64,000 nucleotides of DNA, from contig JBAIAC010000260.1 of NCBI GenBank assembly GCA_037349315.1, positions 124,001-188,000 of the forward strand. Reading direction: 5' to 3'. Below the pieces are notes generated by a model. It had not been told where the DNA came from and searched no databases. It saw nothing but the letters and a program-made list of their open reading frames with translations. How positions within the stretch are numbered: the stretch's first letter is position 1; each line of letters opens with the position of its first letter. The translations under genes and the position numbers were made by a program. This stretch comes from Chelydra serpentina (lineage: Eukaryota > Chordata > Testudines > Chelydridae). Below are positions 32,640-42,770 of this stretch, piece after piece.

Positions 32640-33900
32640 AAGGGTCAGAGCAGTCAGGGGACAGGGGGTGGGGTCCCGGGGGGGTGGTTTGGGGTAGGGG
32701 TGTGGATAGGGGTCAGGGCAGTCAGGGAACAGGGGTTTGCATAGGGGGTTGTGTCCCAGGGGGGTGGTTTGGGGTGGGGGTTTGGATAGGGGTCAGGGCA
32801 ATCAGGGAACAGGGGAGTTGGATAGGCGGGGCGGTCCCAGGGGGGCTGTTTGGGGTTGTGACAGCATGGGGGAGTTTCCTGTTTTCCTTGTTAACTATGG
32901 GGGGTTTCTTGGTTTCCTAGGGTTGCATGCAAAGGGGGTGGGACTCAGTTTCTGTGGGTGTTACGGGTTTAATGAGGTGATGGGACAGGGAGTTTGTTGT
33001 TACAGGGGACTGGCGAGGGAACTGGGGACCCAGTTCTGGCCAGTGGGAGAACAATAGGATGCGAAGAGAGGAGCCAGGGGGTAGGGGTTTTTCCAGCCAC
33101 GGGGGGGCCAGAGACAGAGAAGAGGCCCAGACAACCCTGTTTGCAGGGCTGTTTACCTGGAGAGAAGACAATGGACAGAGGTGGGGCTTGGGGCCAGTGA
33201 TATCCACAGCCCAGCTGGGAAGCAGGGGGCTCGGGGCTGGAGAGAGGAAGCAGGCAGAGCCCACCGGGATACAGGAGAGAGCTGGATGTGCTGGGCTGAG
33301 GGAGGCCAGGCCTGAGGCCCTGAGAGTTCCTGTGCTGTGTTCAACGCTCAATCATCCCCCCAGTTTGACGCTGGCTGAGAGTCACTCTGGGCTAGAGAAC
33401 AGGGTTGCATCGTCCCCTTCGGGGGTGGAGGCCCGGGGGTCCAGAGTGCGTGGACTCCCTGAGGGGCCCACGGCGAGAGACAGGTGTGCTAAGGCTCAGA
33501 GAGGTGTGGATCCAGGAGGTGGAGGGGCTGGACCCCGAGAGAGAGTGGACCCCCGAGAAGGGCTGTCTCACTGAAAGGGGCACCCCCCAACGGACCGCAC
33601 GGCGCAAGAGAGGGCACGACCTGTGAGTCCGTGACGGGGGTGGGTTGTGGATAGGAGTCAGGGGACAAGGAGCTAAGGCAATTCCATAGGGGGTTGGGTC
33701 CCGGAGGGCGGTTTGGGGCGGGGGTGTAATTAGGGGTCAGGGCAGTCGGGAGATAGGGAGCAGGGGGAGTTGGATTGGGCGTGCGGTCCCAGGGGGCAGT
33801 TAGGTGGAGGGGGCGGTCAGAGGACCAGGGGGGGTTGGATGGGTAGGAGGTTCTGAGCGGGGAGTCAGGGGGCGGGAAGTGGGAGGGGGTGAATAGGGGC
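32640..33900 (+). repeat. Tandem repeat ('ggggtcagggcagtcaggg'), split by a solo LTR
   Basis: Units of about 80-85 bp occur at 32640-32855 and resume at 33642-33900 after the LTR. At 33930-34008 a sequence like the end of a hAT element ('ccaaaaactttgcccaccc') follows, so the tandem may be the interior of a larger DNA transposon. Confidence 0.7.
32857..33636 (+). mobile_element. Solo LTR, family C (780 bp), TSD GGGGT
   Basis: It starts TGTGACAGCATGGGGG and ends GAGTCCGTGACG. The 5-bp target duplication GGGGT is at 32852-32856 and 33637-33641. The terminal CG in place of CA may be a point mutation. No coding sequence is recognised inside. Confidence 0.75.
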
Positions 33901-34283
33901 CAGGGGGCCAGACTGTTTGGGGAGGCACAGCTTTCCCTACCTGGCCCTCCATACAGTTTCACAACCCCGATGTGACCCTCGGGCCAAAAACTTTGCCCAC
34001 CCTGGGGCTAGAGGCACCCTCCCTGCCCATCCTGGCTCATAGAGCTCTTCTCCATGAATGTATCTAGCTCCCCTGTGAACCCTATTCTAATCCAGCCCGG
34101 CGCTGCCCCAGATCGGCACGTCGCTGGCACGGGTGAGGGGGACTCTCCGGACACCGGGCGTCTCGGCTCGGCTTGCAGGGGAAGGAGCCCAGTCACCTGT
34201 CTCTGCTGCCACTGGCCCCATGGCTCTGCGTTCAGCCAGGCCTGGCTAACGGTGCTGAAGATGGAGCTTTGTTTTGTTTAGAT

Positions 34284-34866
34284 CAGCGGTTCTCAGCCGG
34301 GAGTCCGGGGCCGTGAGCCCTTTCAGGGGCACCAGGGAGCCCCGCGGCTGAAACCTGGTGCAGCGACCCCAGCGCTGAAGCCAGGAGCGGCGCGGGGCTG
34401 AAGCCGGCAAACCTCCCCTCCCCCCCGAGCCCGGAGCAGCAGGGAGGCTGAAGTCGGGAGCCCCAATGCCTCGGCCCCTGAAGTGGGAGTTGCCCTGAGA
34501 GCCCCCCTGGCACTACACAGCCCCTAGCTACCCCCTCCCTGCACCCTGAGCAGTTTTCAAACTTTTTGATCCGAGTCCCCCCCGTTTGAGTTATATTTTT
34601 GGTTGCATCCCCCCCACTCCCCAGACAGGTGGGGGCCTCCTGAGTGAGTCGAGGGTGGAGGTGGCTCACCATCCCTGGACCCTGCTGTGCGGAGCTGGCT
34701 TGAGCCCCACTAGCCGTTGCCCCCGCCCCCAAATAGAAGTAAAACTATGCCTATGCCCAAGGGTGTCTGCCCAGCCCGGAGCCAACATCCGCCCACCCTG
34801 CCGGGCCCTGGTGTTTTTATAGGATGTTGACGGGGGCCTCAGCAAGAAAAAGGTTGAGAACCTCGG
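34284..34866 (+). mobile_element. hAT (Charlie-like) non-autonomous element, about 580 bp
   Basis: The left end is CAGCGGTTCTCAGCC and the right end GGTTGAGAACCTCGG, inverted ends of the 'cagcggttctcaacc' type. The flanking octamers GTTTAGAT and CTTTAGGC match partially. No transposase. Confidence 0.7.
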
Positions 34867-34869
34867 CTT

Positions 34870-35515
34870 TAGGCAGCCCTGAAAGCGGCTCTGGTTATGA
34901 AGTTGTCACTTTCCCAAATCTAACAGTCTGTTTGAAGTTAGATAGAATAGACCCCAGTAGGGGAACGTCTCTTTGCTGTATCCAGGGAGTGGGAGCTCAC
35001 TTATTTCATCCTGGATCATTTTTAGATCAGCTTTTGGTGTGAGCTGTTTTTCTCTGTCAGGGGACTTCAGACTGGTATCCCCTATGACCTCCTGAGCTCA
35101 GCCCATGATCGAGGCCTACAGACAGCGTGGAGTGAGCCGGCGCAGGGACAGGCTGTATGTGGCCATGTGTCTGTGGGGGTCCAGCCAGGCCAAGGGAGGG
35201 CTGCTGACTGAACGCTGTGCCAGGGAGTTGGTGTGAGTCCGGGTGGGGATCCTGAGCTGGGGCTGCTCCTGGATACGTTGGGTTAGATAAAAGTCATGTT
35301 CTCTTCTGAAATGTGTTGCTTATTCTTATTCCTAACTCTTCTCCCTGCGACACACGTCCTGCAGGGACCATTGGTCTTTGTGCCAAGGCGTGTGGCTGGG
35401 ATCCAGGGCTCGGGACCCCTTCCCCAACTATAAGCATCCCCCCAACTGACCTTCTGTTCCACTTTAGACCCCAGATCCCTCACTTTGCCTGGCTGGTGCC
35501 ATACCCACAAGCCAG
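34870..35515. other. Unassigned spacer
   Basis: No gene, repeat end or RNA recognised before the tRNA-Ala relic. Confidence 0.35.
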
Positions 35516-35519
35516 AGAT

Positions 35520-35592
35520 GGGACAGTACCTCAAGTGGTAGAGCATGTGCTTTGCATGTAAGAGGTAGCAGGATTGATGCTCACATTCTCCA
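35520..35592 (+). pseudogene. tRNA-Ala(TGC)-like relic
   Basis: The D arm (GTGGTAGAGC) and the anticodon arm with TTTGCAT (TGC) are clear. Three acceptor pairs fail, and the T loop reads ATTGATG with a broken stem. Confidence 0.65.
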
Positions 35593-35709
35593 ACCACTGA
35601 GCTGTTGTTTCTTCTCACTTCCTTGTGGCCTGCCTGCCTCTTTTTTCTCCTGTATTAGTGCCCTGTTATTAGCAGTAGGCAAAAGAGCAAAAGCCATCTC
35701 TCTCTGTGC

Positions 35710-35870
35710 CTTAGGGTATGTCTACACTGCACAGTTGTCGACAAATATTTTGTCTTTTGTAGGTACTTAAAAAAGCCCCCCAGGGGAAGACAGACGTTTT
35801 GCCGACACAAGCATTTGTATCGACACAATGAATCTATTTCCCTTAAGTTAACGATCCTCATTCACACCTG
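35710..35870 (+). mobile_element. hAT-like MITE fragment
   Basis: 'ttagggtatgtctacactgc' and 'gttgtcgacaaa' are typical of vertebrate hAT-type MITE 5' ends. The right end was not found. Confidence 0.45.
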
Positions 35871-35928
35871 TGTGACCATCTTGTTTATCACTTCAAAGGT
35901 TTTTCTTCCCCTGCTGTTATGGTTCCTC

Positions 35929-36112
35929 TCAATTCATTAGCCTCTTAAGGTTGGTCTATGCACCTCCACCTTATCATGTTTCTCTGACTGTATAAATATC
36001 TGTCTACTGTATGTGTCATTCCATGCATCCGATGAAGTGGGTACTAACCCACGAAAGCTTATGCTGAAATAAATGTGTTAGTCTCTAAGGTGATACAAGT
36101 TTTTCTTTCTTA
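35929..36112 (+). mobile_element. Retroelement 3' end with hammerhead-like core, copy 1
   Basis: The block holds CCGATGA (36029-36035), a GTGGG/CCCAC hairpin and CGAAA (36052-36056), then 'aataaatgtgttagtctcta'. Copies are at 41815-41996 and 51060-51145 (minus). The family is common in reptile genomes; I could not name it with certainty (Penelope-like or LINE tail). Confidence 0.6.
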
Positions 36113-36129
36113 TGTTCGTTTTAATGAAT

Positions 36130-36760
36130 TTTGTGTGACACATCACCTCCATATGGGTGCACATAAAATTCCTTCTGCATCTATGTGGACAAAATGAGAG
36201 GGACACTGCTTCAGACATGCAGGATTCATGTGCTGCACAGAACTTGTCTCTGCAGAAATAGATGCTGCTGGAAATCTGCTGCAGCTCCACCGTTAGCCAC
36301 CAGTGGCTGCTGTTGCATCAGAACAGAGCCGCCATTCTCAAGCCACGTGGTTTCAGCTGCTGACAGGGAAGAGAAGAGGCTGGGGCCCAACAGTTCCCCG
36401 GCCTTTCAGGCCAGGTCAGGAGCCATAGGATACGGGAGTTGGACATTGTGGGGCACATGAGGCTGATGGGGGTCACAGACTGGGGTTCAAAAGAGCTAGT
36501 GGAGGGGACGCGTTAGGATGTAGATATTCAGGCCTGTCTGCAAAGGCCTAGACTTTAAGAATTTGGTGTATTCTCATCACGTAGCTCGTTATAGAGGTAT
36601 AAAATACAGACTCAAAATCACCGTCTGCCTGCTCATAGGCCTCCTCTCCCCAGGATAATCGGAGACCTTGTTCTTAGGCTGAGGCCTTTGGCTAAAGAGC
36701 AGGGCCGGCCATCAGCTGGGAAGCCTACGGTCACTTTCCAAACCCCCTCTCCCCCTCTCC
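36130..36760. other. Unassigned spacer
   Basis: Nothing recognised before the 84-bp repeat array. Confidence 0.35.
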
Positions 36761-36765
36761 GACCG

Positions 36766-37800
36766 AATACGTCCATCTACCCACCTGCCCTGCCTCTCTC
36801 CTCCCCCTCCCTGACCCCCTGCCCCCTGCCTCTCCGCCTTCCCTCCCCCAATACGTCCATCTACCTACCTGCCCTGCCTCTCTCTTCCCACTCCCTGACC
36901 CCCTGTCCCCTGTCCCTCCCCCTTCCCTCTCCTAATACGTCCATCTACCCACCTGCCCTGCGTCTCTCCTCCACCTCCCTGCCCCCCTGGCCCCTGCCCC
37001 TCCCCCTTCCCTCCCCCAATACGTCCATCTACCCACCTGCCCTGCCTCTCTCCTCCCACTCCCTGACCCCCTGTCCCCTGTCCCTCCCCCTTCCCTCTCC
37101 TAATACGTCCATCTACCCACCTGCCCTGCTTCTCTCCTCCCCCTCCCTGACCCCCTGCTCCCTGCCCCTCCCCCTTCCCTCTCCCAATACGTTCATCTAC
37201 CTACCTGCCCTGCCTCTCTCCTCCCACTCCCTGACCCCCTGCTCCCTGCCCCTCCCCCTTCCCTCTCCCAATACGTCCATCTACCCACCTGCCCTGCCTC
37301 TCTCCTCCCCCTCCCTGACCCCTTGCCCCCTGCCCCCCCTTCCCTCTCCCAATACGTCCATCTACCCACCTGCCCTGCCTCTCTCCTCCCCCTCCCTGAC
37401 CCCTTGCCCCCTGCCCCCCCTTCCCTCTCCCAATACGTCCATCTACCCACCTGCCCTGCCTCTCTCCTCCCCCTCCCTGACCCCCTGCCCCCTGCCCCTC
37501 CCCCTTCCCTCTCCCAATACGTCCATCTACCCACCTGCCCTGCCTCTCTCCTCCCACTCCCTGACCCCCTGCCCCCTGCCCCTCCCCCTTCCCTTCCCCA
37601 ATACGTCCATCTACCCACCTGCCCTGCCTCTCTCCTACCACTCCCTGACCCCCTGCCCCCTGCCCCTCCCCCTTCCCTCCCCCAATACGTCCATCTACCC
37701 ACCTGCCCTGCCTCTCTCCTACCACTCCCTGACCCCCTGCCCCCTGCCCCTCCCCCTTCCCTCTCCCAATACCTCCATCTACCCACATGCCTTGCCTCTC
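36766..37800 (+). repeat. 84-bp minisatellite, about 12 units, upstream of the B30.2 exon
   Basis: The unit begins 'aatacgtccatctacccacc' and includes 'tgccctgcctctctcctccc' and 'cctccctgaccccctgcccc'. 84 is 28 codons, so a 391-residue frame stays open; it is not a gene. The last unit merges with the polypyrimidine tract and the AG splice acceptor of the following exon. Confidence 0.95.
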
Positions 37801-37815
37801 TCCTCCCCCTCCCAG

Positions 37816-38135
37816 ACACGGCAAATCCCGACCTCGTCCTGTCTGAGGATCAGAAACGTGTGAGACACGGAGAAACACGCCAGGATCTGCCCGACAACCC
37901 TGAAAGATTTCAGCCTTGTCCCTGTGTCCTGGGCGCTGAGGGGTTCGCGGGCGGGAGGTGTTACTGGGAGGTGGAGGTGGGAGACAAGCCTGGATGGGCT
38001 CTGGGGGTTTGCAGGGAGTCTGTGAGCAAGAAGGGGCAGGTCACACTCACACCTGGGAATGGATACTGGGCCGCGTGGCTGAGGGATGGGGGTTACAAGG
38101 CCCTCACCTCCCCCATGACCCCCTCCCACCTTTGA
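37816..38135 (+). pseudogene. B30.2 (PRY-SPRY) exon, butyrophilin/TRIM type, truncated
   Basis: After a splice acceptor ('ctcctccccctcccag'), one frame encodes a PRY segment ([17 protein letters not shown], then [11 protein letters not shown]) and the start of SPRY ([20 protein letters not shown], then [10 protein letters not shown] and YKALTSP). In butyrophilins and TRIM proteins this domain is the C-terminal binding module, about 170-200 residues. Here a stop after TPSHL comes near residue 105, and the usual second half (FYNV and LRPYF motifs) does not follow. The exon is therefore 3' truncated or frameshifted. No RING, B-box or immunoglobulin exon was found nearby. Probably a pseudogene, or the end of a gene whose other exons lie elsewhere. 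Confidence 0.8.
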
Positions 38136-38390
38136 TGCAGATGAGGCTTGGGGAGTTGCCTTAATCCTATCACCCTTGACAGGAGGGGTCTAGGTGTGTC
38201 TCCCACCGTCCTTCACTGCTCTCTGCAAGTCTTTTCTCTGGTCAGTTTTAGTTCAAGCAGAGGCTGGGGAGGAGTCCTTCATGAGTCAGACAGGCCGGAT
38301 ACTGCACCCCGGTTTTCCAAGAACACAGAGCTGACTGGTATCACATCCACACCCTCCCCCGCCCCCCCGCATGCAGCAAGTTACAGCCAG

Positions 38391-38470
38391 GGCCGGCTCC
38401 AGGCAACAGCAGACCAAGCACATGCTTGGGGCAGCACCTTCTAAGGGGCGGCCAATCTTGGGGCGGCGGG
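38391..38470 (+). mobile_element. hAT-like MITE end (CAGGGCCGGCTCCAGG family)
   Basis: Same terminus as 30753: CAGGGCCGGCTCCAGGCAAC then 'caagcacatgcttggggcag'. The far end is not resolved. Confidence 0.5.
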
Positions 38471-38655
38471 GCAGCGCTTGGGTGTTTTTTGTTTTGCTTG
38501 GTTTTCTCACAGGAATTCTCACTGTTCAGCCATGGGCACAGGTGTACAACTGCACAGCAGTGAGTGTGCTGGGGACGCTGGTCTGGGCAAACAACGGGAA
38601 GTGAGAACTCACTGAGTACAGAACTATAATGTAGTGAGAGAGACTGAACAGCCAA

Positions 38656-38737
38656 GTAGTTGTGGCCGAGTGGTTAAGGTGCTGGACTAGAGCTATTTCG
38701 GGATCTCCCTGCGCAGGATTGAATCCTGTTGACTATG
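38656..38737 (+). pseudogene. tRNA-Ser(AGA)-like, decayed
   Basis: Type II length (82 nt). The 5' acceptor GTAGTTG and D arm are intact and the anticodon loop is CTAGAGC (AGA). The anticodon stem is broken (CTGGA against TATTT) and the T loop reads ATTGAAT. It belongs to the same family as 2648 and 22141. Confidence 0.75.
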
Positions 38738-38818
38738 GAAGTGTGAGAGTGATCTGATGCCTGCAATTTCAGTGCCTGAGCATTCACAGTGCCAACAGGA
38801 GCCAGATCTGGGCTCACG

Positions 38819-39084
38819 CTTAGGGCTTGTCTCTACTTACTGGGGGATTGATGTGGGGTGATCAATCCACCGTGGGGTTGATTTAGTGGGTCAAGTGCAG
38901 ACCTGCTAAATTGATCACCTGATCGCGCTCCTCTTCTCCACCAAAACAAGGAGCATAAGGTAAGTCATAGGAAACTCTCCTGTCGACCTGACAAGGCCAG
39001 AAGTTGACCTAAGCTATGTTATTCACGTAGCTGGAGCTGTGTAATTCAGGTCGCTTTAGCCCCATAGTGTACACCTGCCCTTAG
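38819..39084 (+). mobile_element. hAT-like MITE, about 265 bp
   Basis: The ends CTTAGGGCTTGTCTCTAC and, inverted, CTAAGGGCAGGTGTACAC match. The right end is part of the larger unit found inverted at 45.3 kb and direct at 47.85 kb. Confidence 0.6.
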
Positions 39085-39360
39085 GCTCTCTACACTTACT
39101 GTAGCACTTTGCAGCAGACAGTCCCTGCAGCGATGGGAGGTGTTTCCCATCACTGGAGTAGTCAGGTTGACAGAAGAATTCTTCCACCCATCTAGCGCTA
39201 TCTACGCCAGGGCTCCGCTCAGCTGAACTCCATTGGTTAGGAGGGTGGATTTTTCACCCCCAGAGAGAAGTAGCTATGCAGTTAAGTGTCCAGAATACAT
39301 CAGCCCAGCTCCCGCCCCAGCCTAGAGCCCCAGCCCCCTCCCAGCCCCAGAGTGGGCTGC
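39040..39360 (+). repeat. Duplicated unit U, copy 1
   Basis: The block with 'gtcgctttagccccatagtg', 'ggtgtttcccatcactggag' and 'gcagttaagtgtccagaata' recurs inverted at about 45000-45308 and direct at 47852-48382, where a SINE and an LTR are nested. Confidence 0.9.
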
Positions 39361-39435
39361 ATGGCCCCAGTCACCCCAGAACCGGAGCACGGAGAGGTCA
39401 GGTTACAGGCTCCTGAAATAGCACGAGATTGTCAC

Positions 39436-39509
39436 CGTCCCTGGGTGGGCTCGAACCACCATCCTCTCGGTTAACAGCCGAACGCGCTGACCGATTGCGC
39501 CACAGAGAT
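39436..39509 (-). tRNA. tRNA-Asn(GTT)
   Basis: A 74-nt gene, nearly canonical: D arm GGCGCAATCGGTCAGCGC, anticodon loop CTGTTAA, perfect T stem GGTGG/CCACC with loop TTCGAGC. The only defect is base 1 (A instead of G) facing C72. It is the best Asn copy in the window. No T4 terminator is seen within 30 bases. Confidence 0.88.
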
Positions 39510-39634
39510 ACAGAGACACAAGTCTGCTGTTCCCAAGGCTGCTGCCTCCCAGCCGGTGCATCTTCCTGCCAGCGCTAGAGCTCACACGGTCCGGATGCTG
39601 GAGGCCGGGTACTGGATACGGCAGGTGAAGAGGC

Positions 39635-39706
39635 AGCAGAGTGCTGCAGGGGCAGCGTGCTGGGTCCATAACACAGACATTGGTGGATCAAAACTATCCT
39701 CTGCTA
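39635..39706 (+). pseudogene. Initiator tRNA-Met-like, decayed
   Basis: The acceptor strands AGCAGAG and CTCTGCT and the anticodon CAT are kept. The D arm (TGCTGCAGGGG), anticodon stem and T arm have several substitutions. Confidence 0.75.
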
Positions 39707-39840
39707 GGCATGTGCTTCTTTCTCTTTGCTCTGGGCCTTCAAGCGAGGCAGCGACCGGCAGAGCGCCAGGAGCCTAGGCCATGAGGCAAGAGGTGACTGA
39801 GGCGGTGGCCTGCCAGGGAGCTCCCCGGCCACTCAATACT

Positions 39841-40195
39841 ACAGTGAACTGAAACCCAGAACCAGCCAAAATGTCATTTTGGGAAATCAGCTGCGTTTGC
39901 TGAGCACCCAGGTAGCAAAGGCAGCTCCATGCAAATACAGTCTGCTCCTGACGTCCTTTCCCCAGATTGTCACGAGATGCTGGGTCTGCTTCCAATAATA
40001 CTAATAACTATTAAACTGCCCTTTACCATTGTCATAAATAGCGGGGGAAGGGTAGCAACCTTTATGTCTGCAGTAGCCTAAAATCCCTCCTTGGCAGCTG
40101 TACTTAGCACCCACCAGCAGCCAGCTCTCCCCTCCCCCAGCTCCTCCCCCCTGCCTGGTGCCCCCACCAAGTGACACCTCCCGGACCCTGGGGAG
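39841..40195. other. Unassigned spacer
   Basis: Nothing recognised before the first single unit of the 55-bp repeat. Confidence 0.35.
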
Positions 40196-40197
40196 CA

Positions 40198-40258
40198 AGT
40201 GTTTCCCCTGGAGCAGCAGCGACACCCGGTGGCCAGTCGGGGTAATGCACAGACTCTT
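40198..40258 (+). repeat. Single dispersed unit of the 55-bp repeat
   Basis: 'ctggagcagcagcgacaccc' + 'ggtggccagtcggggtaatg'. Further units are at 41700-41800, 42003-42120, 45307-45470 and (inverted) 46691-47850. Confidence 0.85.
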
Positions 40259-40263
40259 TCATA

Positions 40264-40325
40264 CAATCATAGAATCTCAGGGTTGGAAGGGACCTCAGGA
40301 GGTCATCTAGTCCAACCCCCTGCTA
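40264..40325 (-). mobile_element. CR1/SINE 3' tail fragment
   Basis: 'atcatagaatctcagggttg' and 'tcatctagtccaaccccctg' are the reverse complement of the CR1-type tail. Confidence 0.75.
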
Positions 40326-40643
40326 TTATCCAATCATGCTTTATCCCTTTTATAAATTTCCTGAGGACCCGGAGCCTCCCAAATTCAAGGCAAAAAACCC
40401 TCCCATTCCACTCCTGATGTCACTATCTGGAGTCTTGCCTTCCCCAAACTTTCCTGCCAAGTGTCTGGGTATAAAAAGGAGTTTCAGCCTGAAATGAATT
40501 GCCTTTTCCCCGGTGCTGTCCAGCTGATGGGGAGTTTAGTCATCAGCTCCTTGCCCTGAGAAAAGCTCCCTCGGAATGCTCCGATGTATGTACCTTTACA
40601 TAATCTTTTATAGAGTATGCTAACAAGAACATAACCTATAGGG

Positions 40644-40942
40644 CAGTGGTCCCCAACCTTTTTGTGGCCAAGAGCACATTCATCCGTTCATCAGAGTGTG
40701 GTGGCAGCGACACTTCTCGGTGGCATTTCGGTGGCGATGGTTCTCCGCCGGAAGTGCTCCTCGGCGGCATTTCGGCGAAAGCTTCTCCGCCGGAAGCGTT
40801 CCTCGGCGGCATTTCAGTGGCAATGCTTCTCCGGCAGATGCTCCTCTCCACTTCCTTCCTTGGTGCCGGCCCTGACGGCGGGTGCACATAAATGCCCTGG
40901 CAGGCGCCATGGCACCCACGGGCACCACGTTGGGGACCACTG
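40644..40942 (+). mobile_element. hAT (Charlie-like) MITE, 299 bp, TSD CTATAGGG
   Basis: The ends CAGTGGTCCCCAAC and GTTGGGGACCACTG are perfect inverted repeats. The 8-bp target duplication CTATAGGG is at 40636-40643 and 40943-40950. The interior has about three tandem units with 'ctcggcggcatttcgg'. Short frames there are not genes. Confidence 0.95.
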
Positions 40943-40959
40943 CTATAGGGACTCTGAGT

Positions 40960-41690
40960 GGGTCAGCATCACAACCTCTGCTGAGTCACCAATTCTCCTA
41001 ATTTCAACAATCTGCTCACTATTTCAAGCCACTTCTAGTATTTCTAGCCATAAGAACAATATATCAGGGCACCTAAAGCCGAGATCACTGTTCATTCACT
41101 GTCCTTCATACGTTTCTCTTCCATCCTTTCAACCTGATTAATATACTACAAGAATGCAGGTGTCTGAGCTTCACTCACAAAGGCTTAAGATTATTCCTAG
41201 TTATGTGATGTTTGGGTTTCAAATGGCAGCAGCTGAACATAGAAAATAGCTGGCCACAGTAAGGTAAAGTCCTTGGGAACATGCAAGTTCTATGGCAACA
41301 GGGGCTGGGAAAGCCAATGGAAGAGAGAGAGAGATCGCACCAGAGACAGGGGAGGAGTAAAAGTGCCAAGAGGGGAAGCAGCTGGAGAGAAGCTTTGAGT
41401 GCAGAGTGCAAACATGACAGCTGAGTGTCGTAAGTACCCAGATCGCATAATGTGAGCTGGTCCCCTGGTCAAACAGTCAAGACTCTGATTCTTATCATCT
41501 GAGTTCAAACCTCGGTAGAACCTCCTGTATCTGTGCTGGCTTCTGGAAAAGCTCTGGAGCGCAATGTGCTAAGCTTCCCCTTTCTTGCGTGTGCAAGAGT
41601 GAGTCTTTGCCCTCCTGCTGGGTGACTCATGCCTACCGGAGCCCGTTCTTTGGTCACGATGGCTTGACAGGACGCCTGCAATGGATTGGG
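40960..41690. other. Unassigned region
   Basis: A weak tRNA-like B box ('gagttcaaacc' near 41502) is present, but no tRNA can be folded. No other feature recognised. Confidence 0.3.
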
Positions 41691-41699
41691 ACCCAGAAC

Positions 41700-41800
41700 T
41701 AGACTCTTTCCCCTGTAGCAGCAGCGACACACGGTGGCCAGTCGGGGTAATGCACAGACTCTTTCCCCTGGAGCAGCAGCGACACCCAGTGGCCAGTTTG
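41700..41800 (+). repeat. Two units of the 55-bp repeat
   Basis: Two tandem units in plus orientation with 'agcagcgacac' and 'ggtggccag' or 'agtggccag' cores. Confidence 0.85.
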
Positions 41801-41814
41801 GGTAAAACAGTTCC

Positions 41815-41996
41815 TTTCAATTAATTAGCCTCTTAACATTGATATAGACACTCCCACCTTTTCATGTTTCTCTGCGTGTATAAATTTCTGGTTACTGTAT
41901 GTTCCATTCCATGCATCCGATGAAGTGGGTTCTTAACCTATGAAAGCTGATGCTGAAATAAATTTGTTAGTCTCTAAGTTGCCACAGGTATTTTTC
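41815..41996 (+). mobile_element. Retroelement 3' end with hammerhead-like core, copy 2
   Basis: Same family as 35929-36112. The hairpin between CCGATGA and TGAAA is less perfect here. It is inserted between units of the 55-bp repeat. Confidence 0.6.
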
Positions 41997-42002
41997 TTGT
42001 TT

Positions 42003-42120
42003 TCTCTTTGCACAGACTCTTCCCCCTGCAGCAACAGCGACACCCGGTGGCCAGTCGGGGTAATGCACAGACTCTTTCCCCTGTAGCAGCAGCGACACCC
42101 GGTGGCCTGTCTGGGTATGG
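42003..42120 (+). repeat. 55-bp repeat units (about 2)
   Basis: Plus-orientation units followed by 'ggcacaaagagtgtttccc', the same downstream sequence as after 45470. Confidence 0.85.
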
Positions 42121-42770
42121 CACAAAGAGTGTTTCCCAAGGAGGAGGAGTAACAAGCTGTGGCCAGCAGGGGCAGTGCCAGCCTCTACCCCAGGGATCTC
42201 AAACTGAAATCACCACGAGGGCCGCATGAGAACTAGTAAATTGGCCCGAGGCCGCATCACTGAAACCTTTTCATACAATGATACAAAAGTATGATCAAAC
42301 ATGAAAAAAGCAGCGTAATATAGTATTCTAGTAAAAGTCACTGTATTAACTTTTTAAAAACTGTAATGCCAAGAGGGGTTTGAATAAAATATCAACACTC
42401 AGTAATGTTTGGAGCTTGGCTGCCAGTGGAGCTTGCGCCTATGGCGGGCCGCGGGCCGCGTGTTTGAGACCCCTGCTCTACCCAGTGGCGGGGGGCTGAG
42501 GTGGAGTAGACAGAAGATTGTGGGAGCTGTTCTGCCCCCCCCCCCACCATGAATCCCTGCTGCTCTCTGTGGCCCCACCCCCTGCACGGTCTCAGTGAAA
42601 TGTAAGCCCCGCCTCCTCCCCTACAAGGCCCCGCCCCCTGCCCAAGTCAGAGGCCAGTGCTGTGCCCAATTGCATTGCCCCGCCTGCTGGCTAGTCAGGG
42701 TAATGCAGCCTGTGCTTCCCATAGAAGAGCAGGAACAGGGCTAGAGCCAGTCAACATTTTTTGTTTCTCT
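42121..42770 (+). repeat. Direct duplicate of 45470-45790, interrupted by a MITE
   Basis: 'ggccagcaggggcagtgcca', 'ggctgaggtggagtagacag' and 'ctggctagtcagggtaatgc' recur at 45470-45790. The MITE at 42191-42475 is absent from that partner. Confidence 0.9.
42191..42475 (+). mobile_element. hAT-like MITE, 285 bp, TSD CTCTACCC
   Basis: The ends CAGGGATCTCAAAC and GTTTGAGACCCCTG are inverted repeats. The 8-bp duplication CTCTACCC is at 42183-42190 and 42476-42483. The paralogue near 45530 shows the empty site. Confidence 0.93.

Larger units (their letters stand above)
39280..39840 (-). repeat. iMet-Asn duplication module, inverted copy
   Basis: The reverse complement aligns with 44160-45050. It carries Asn (minus) and iMet (plus), the opposite orientation to the other copies. 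Confidence 0.85.

Noticed and set aside
36688..37863. 391-residue proline/serine-rich protein leading into the B30.2 domain
   Set aside because: The upstream part is an 84-bp minisatellite that keeps frame by length. The exon starts at a splice acceptor at 37816.
41450..41520. Possible tRNA-Glu- or Val-like sequence
   Set aside because: Only a weak B box is present. No acceptor or anticodon stem could be formed.
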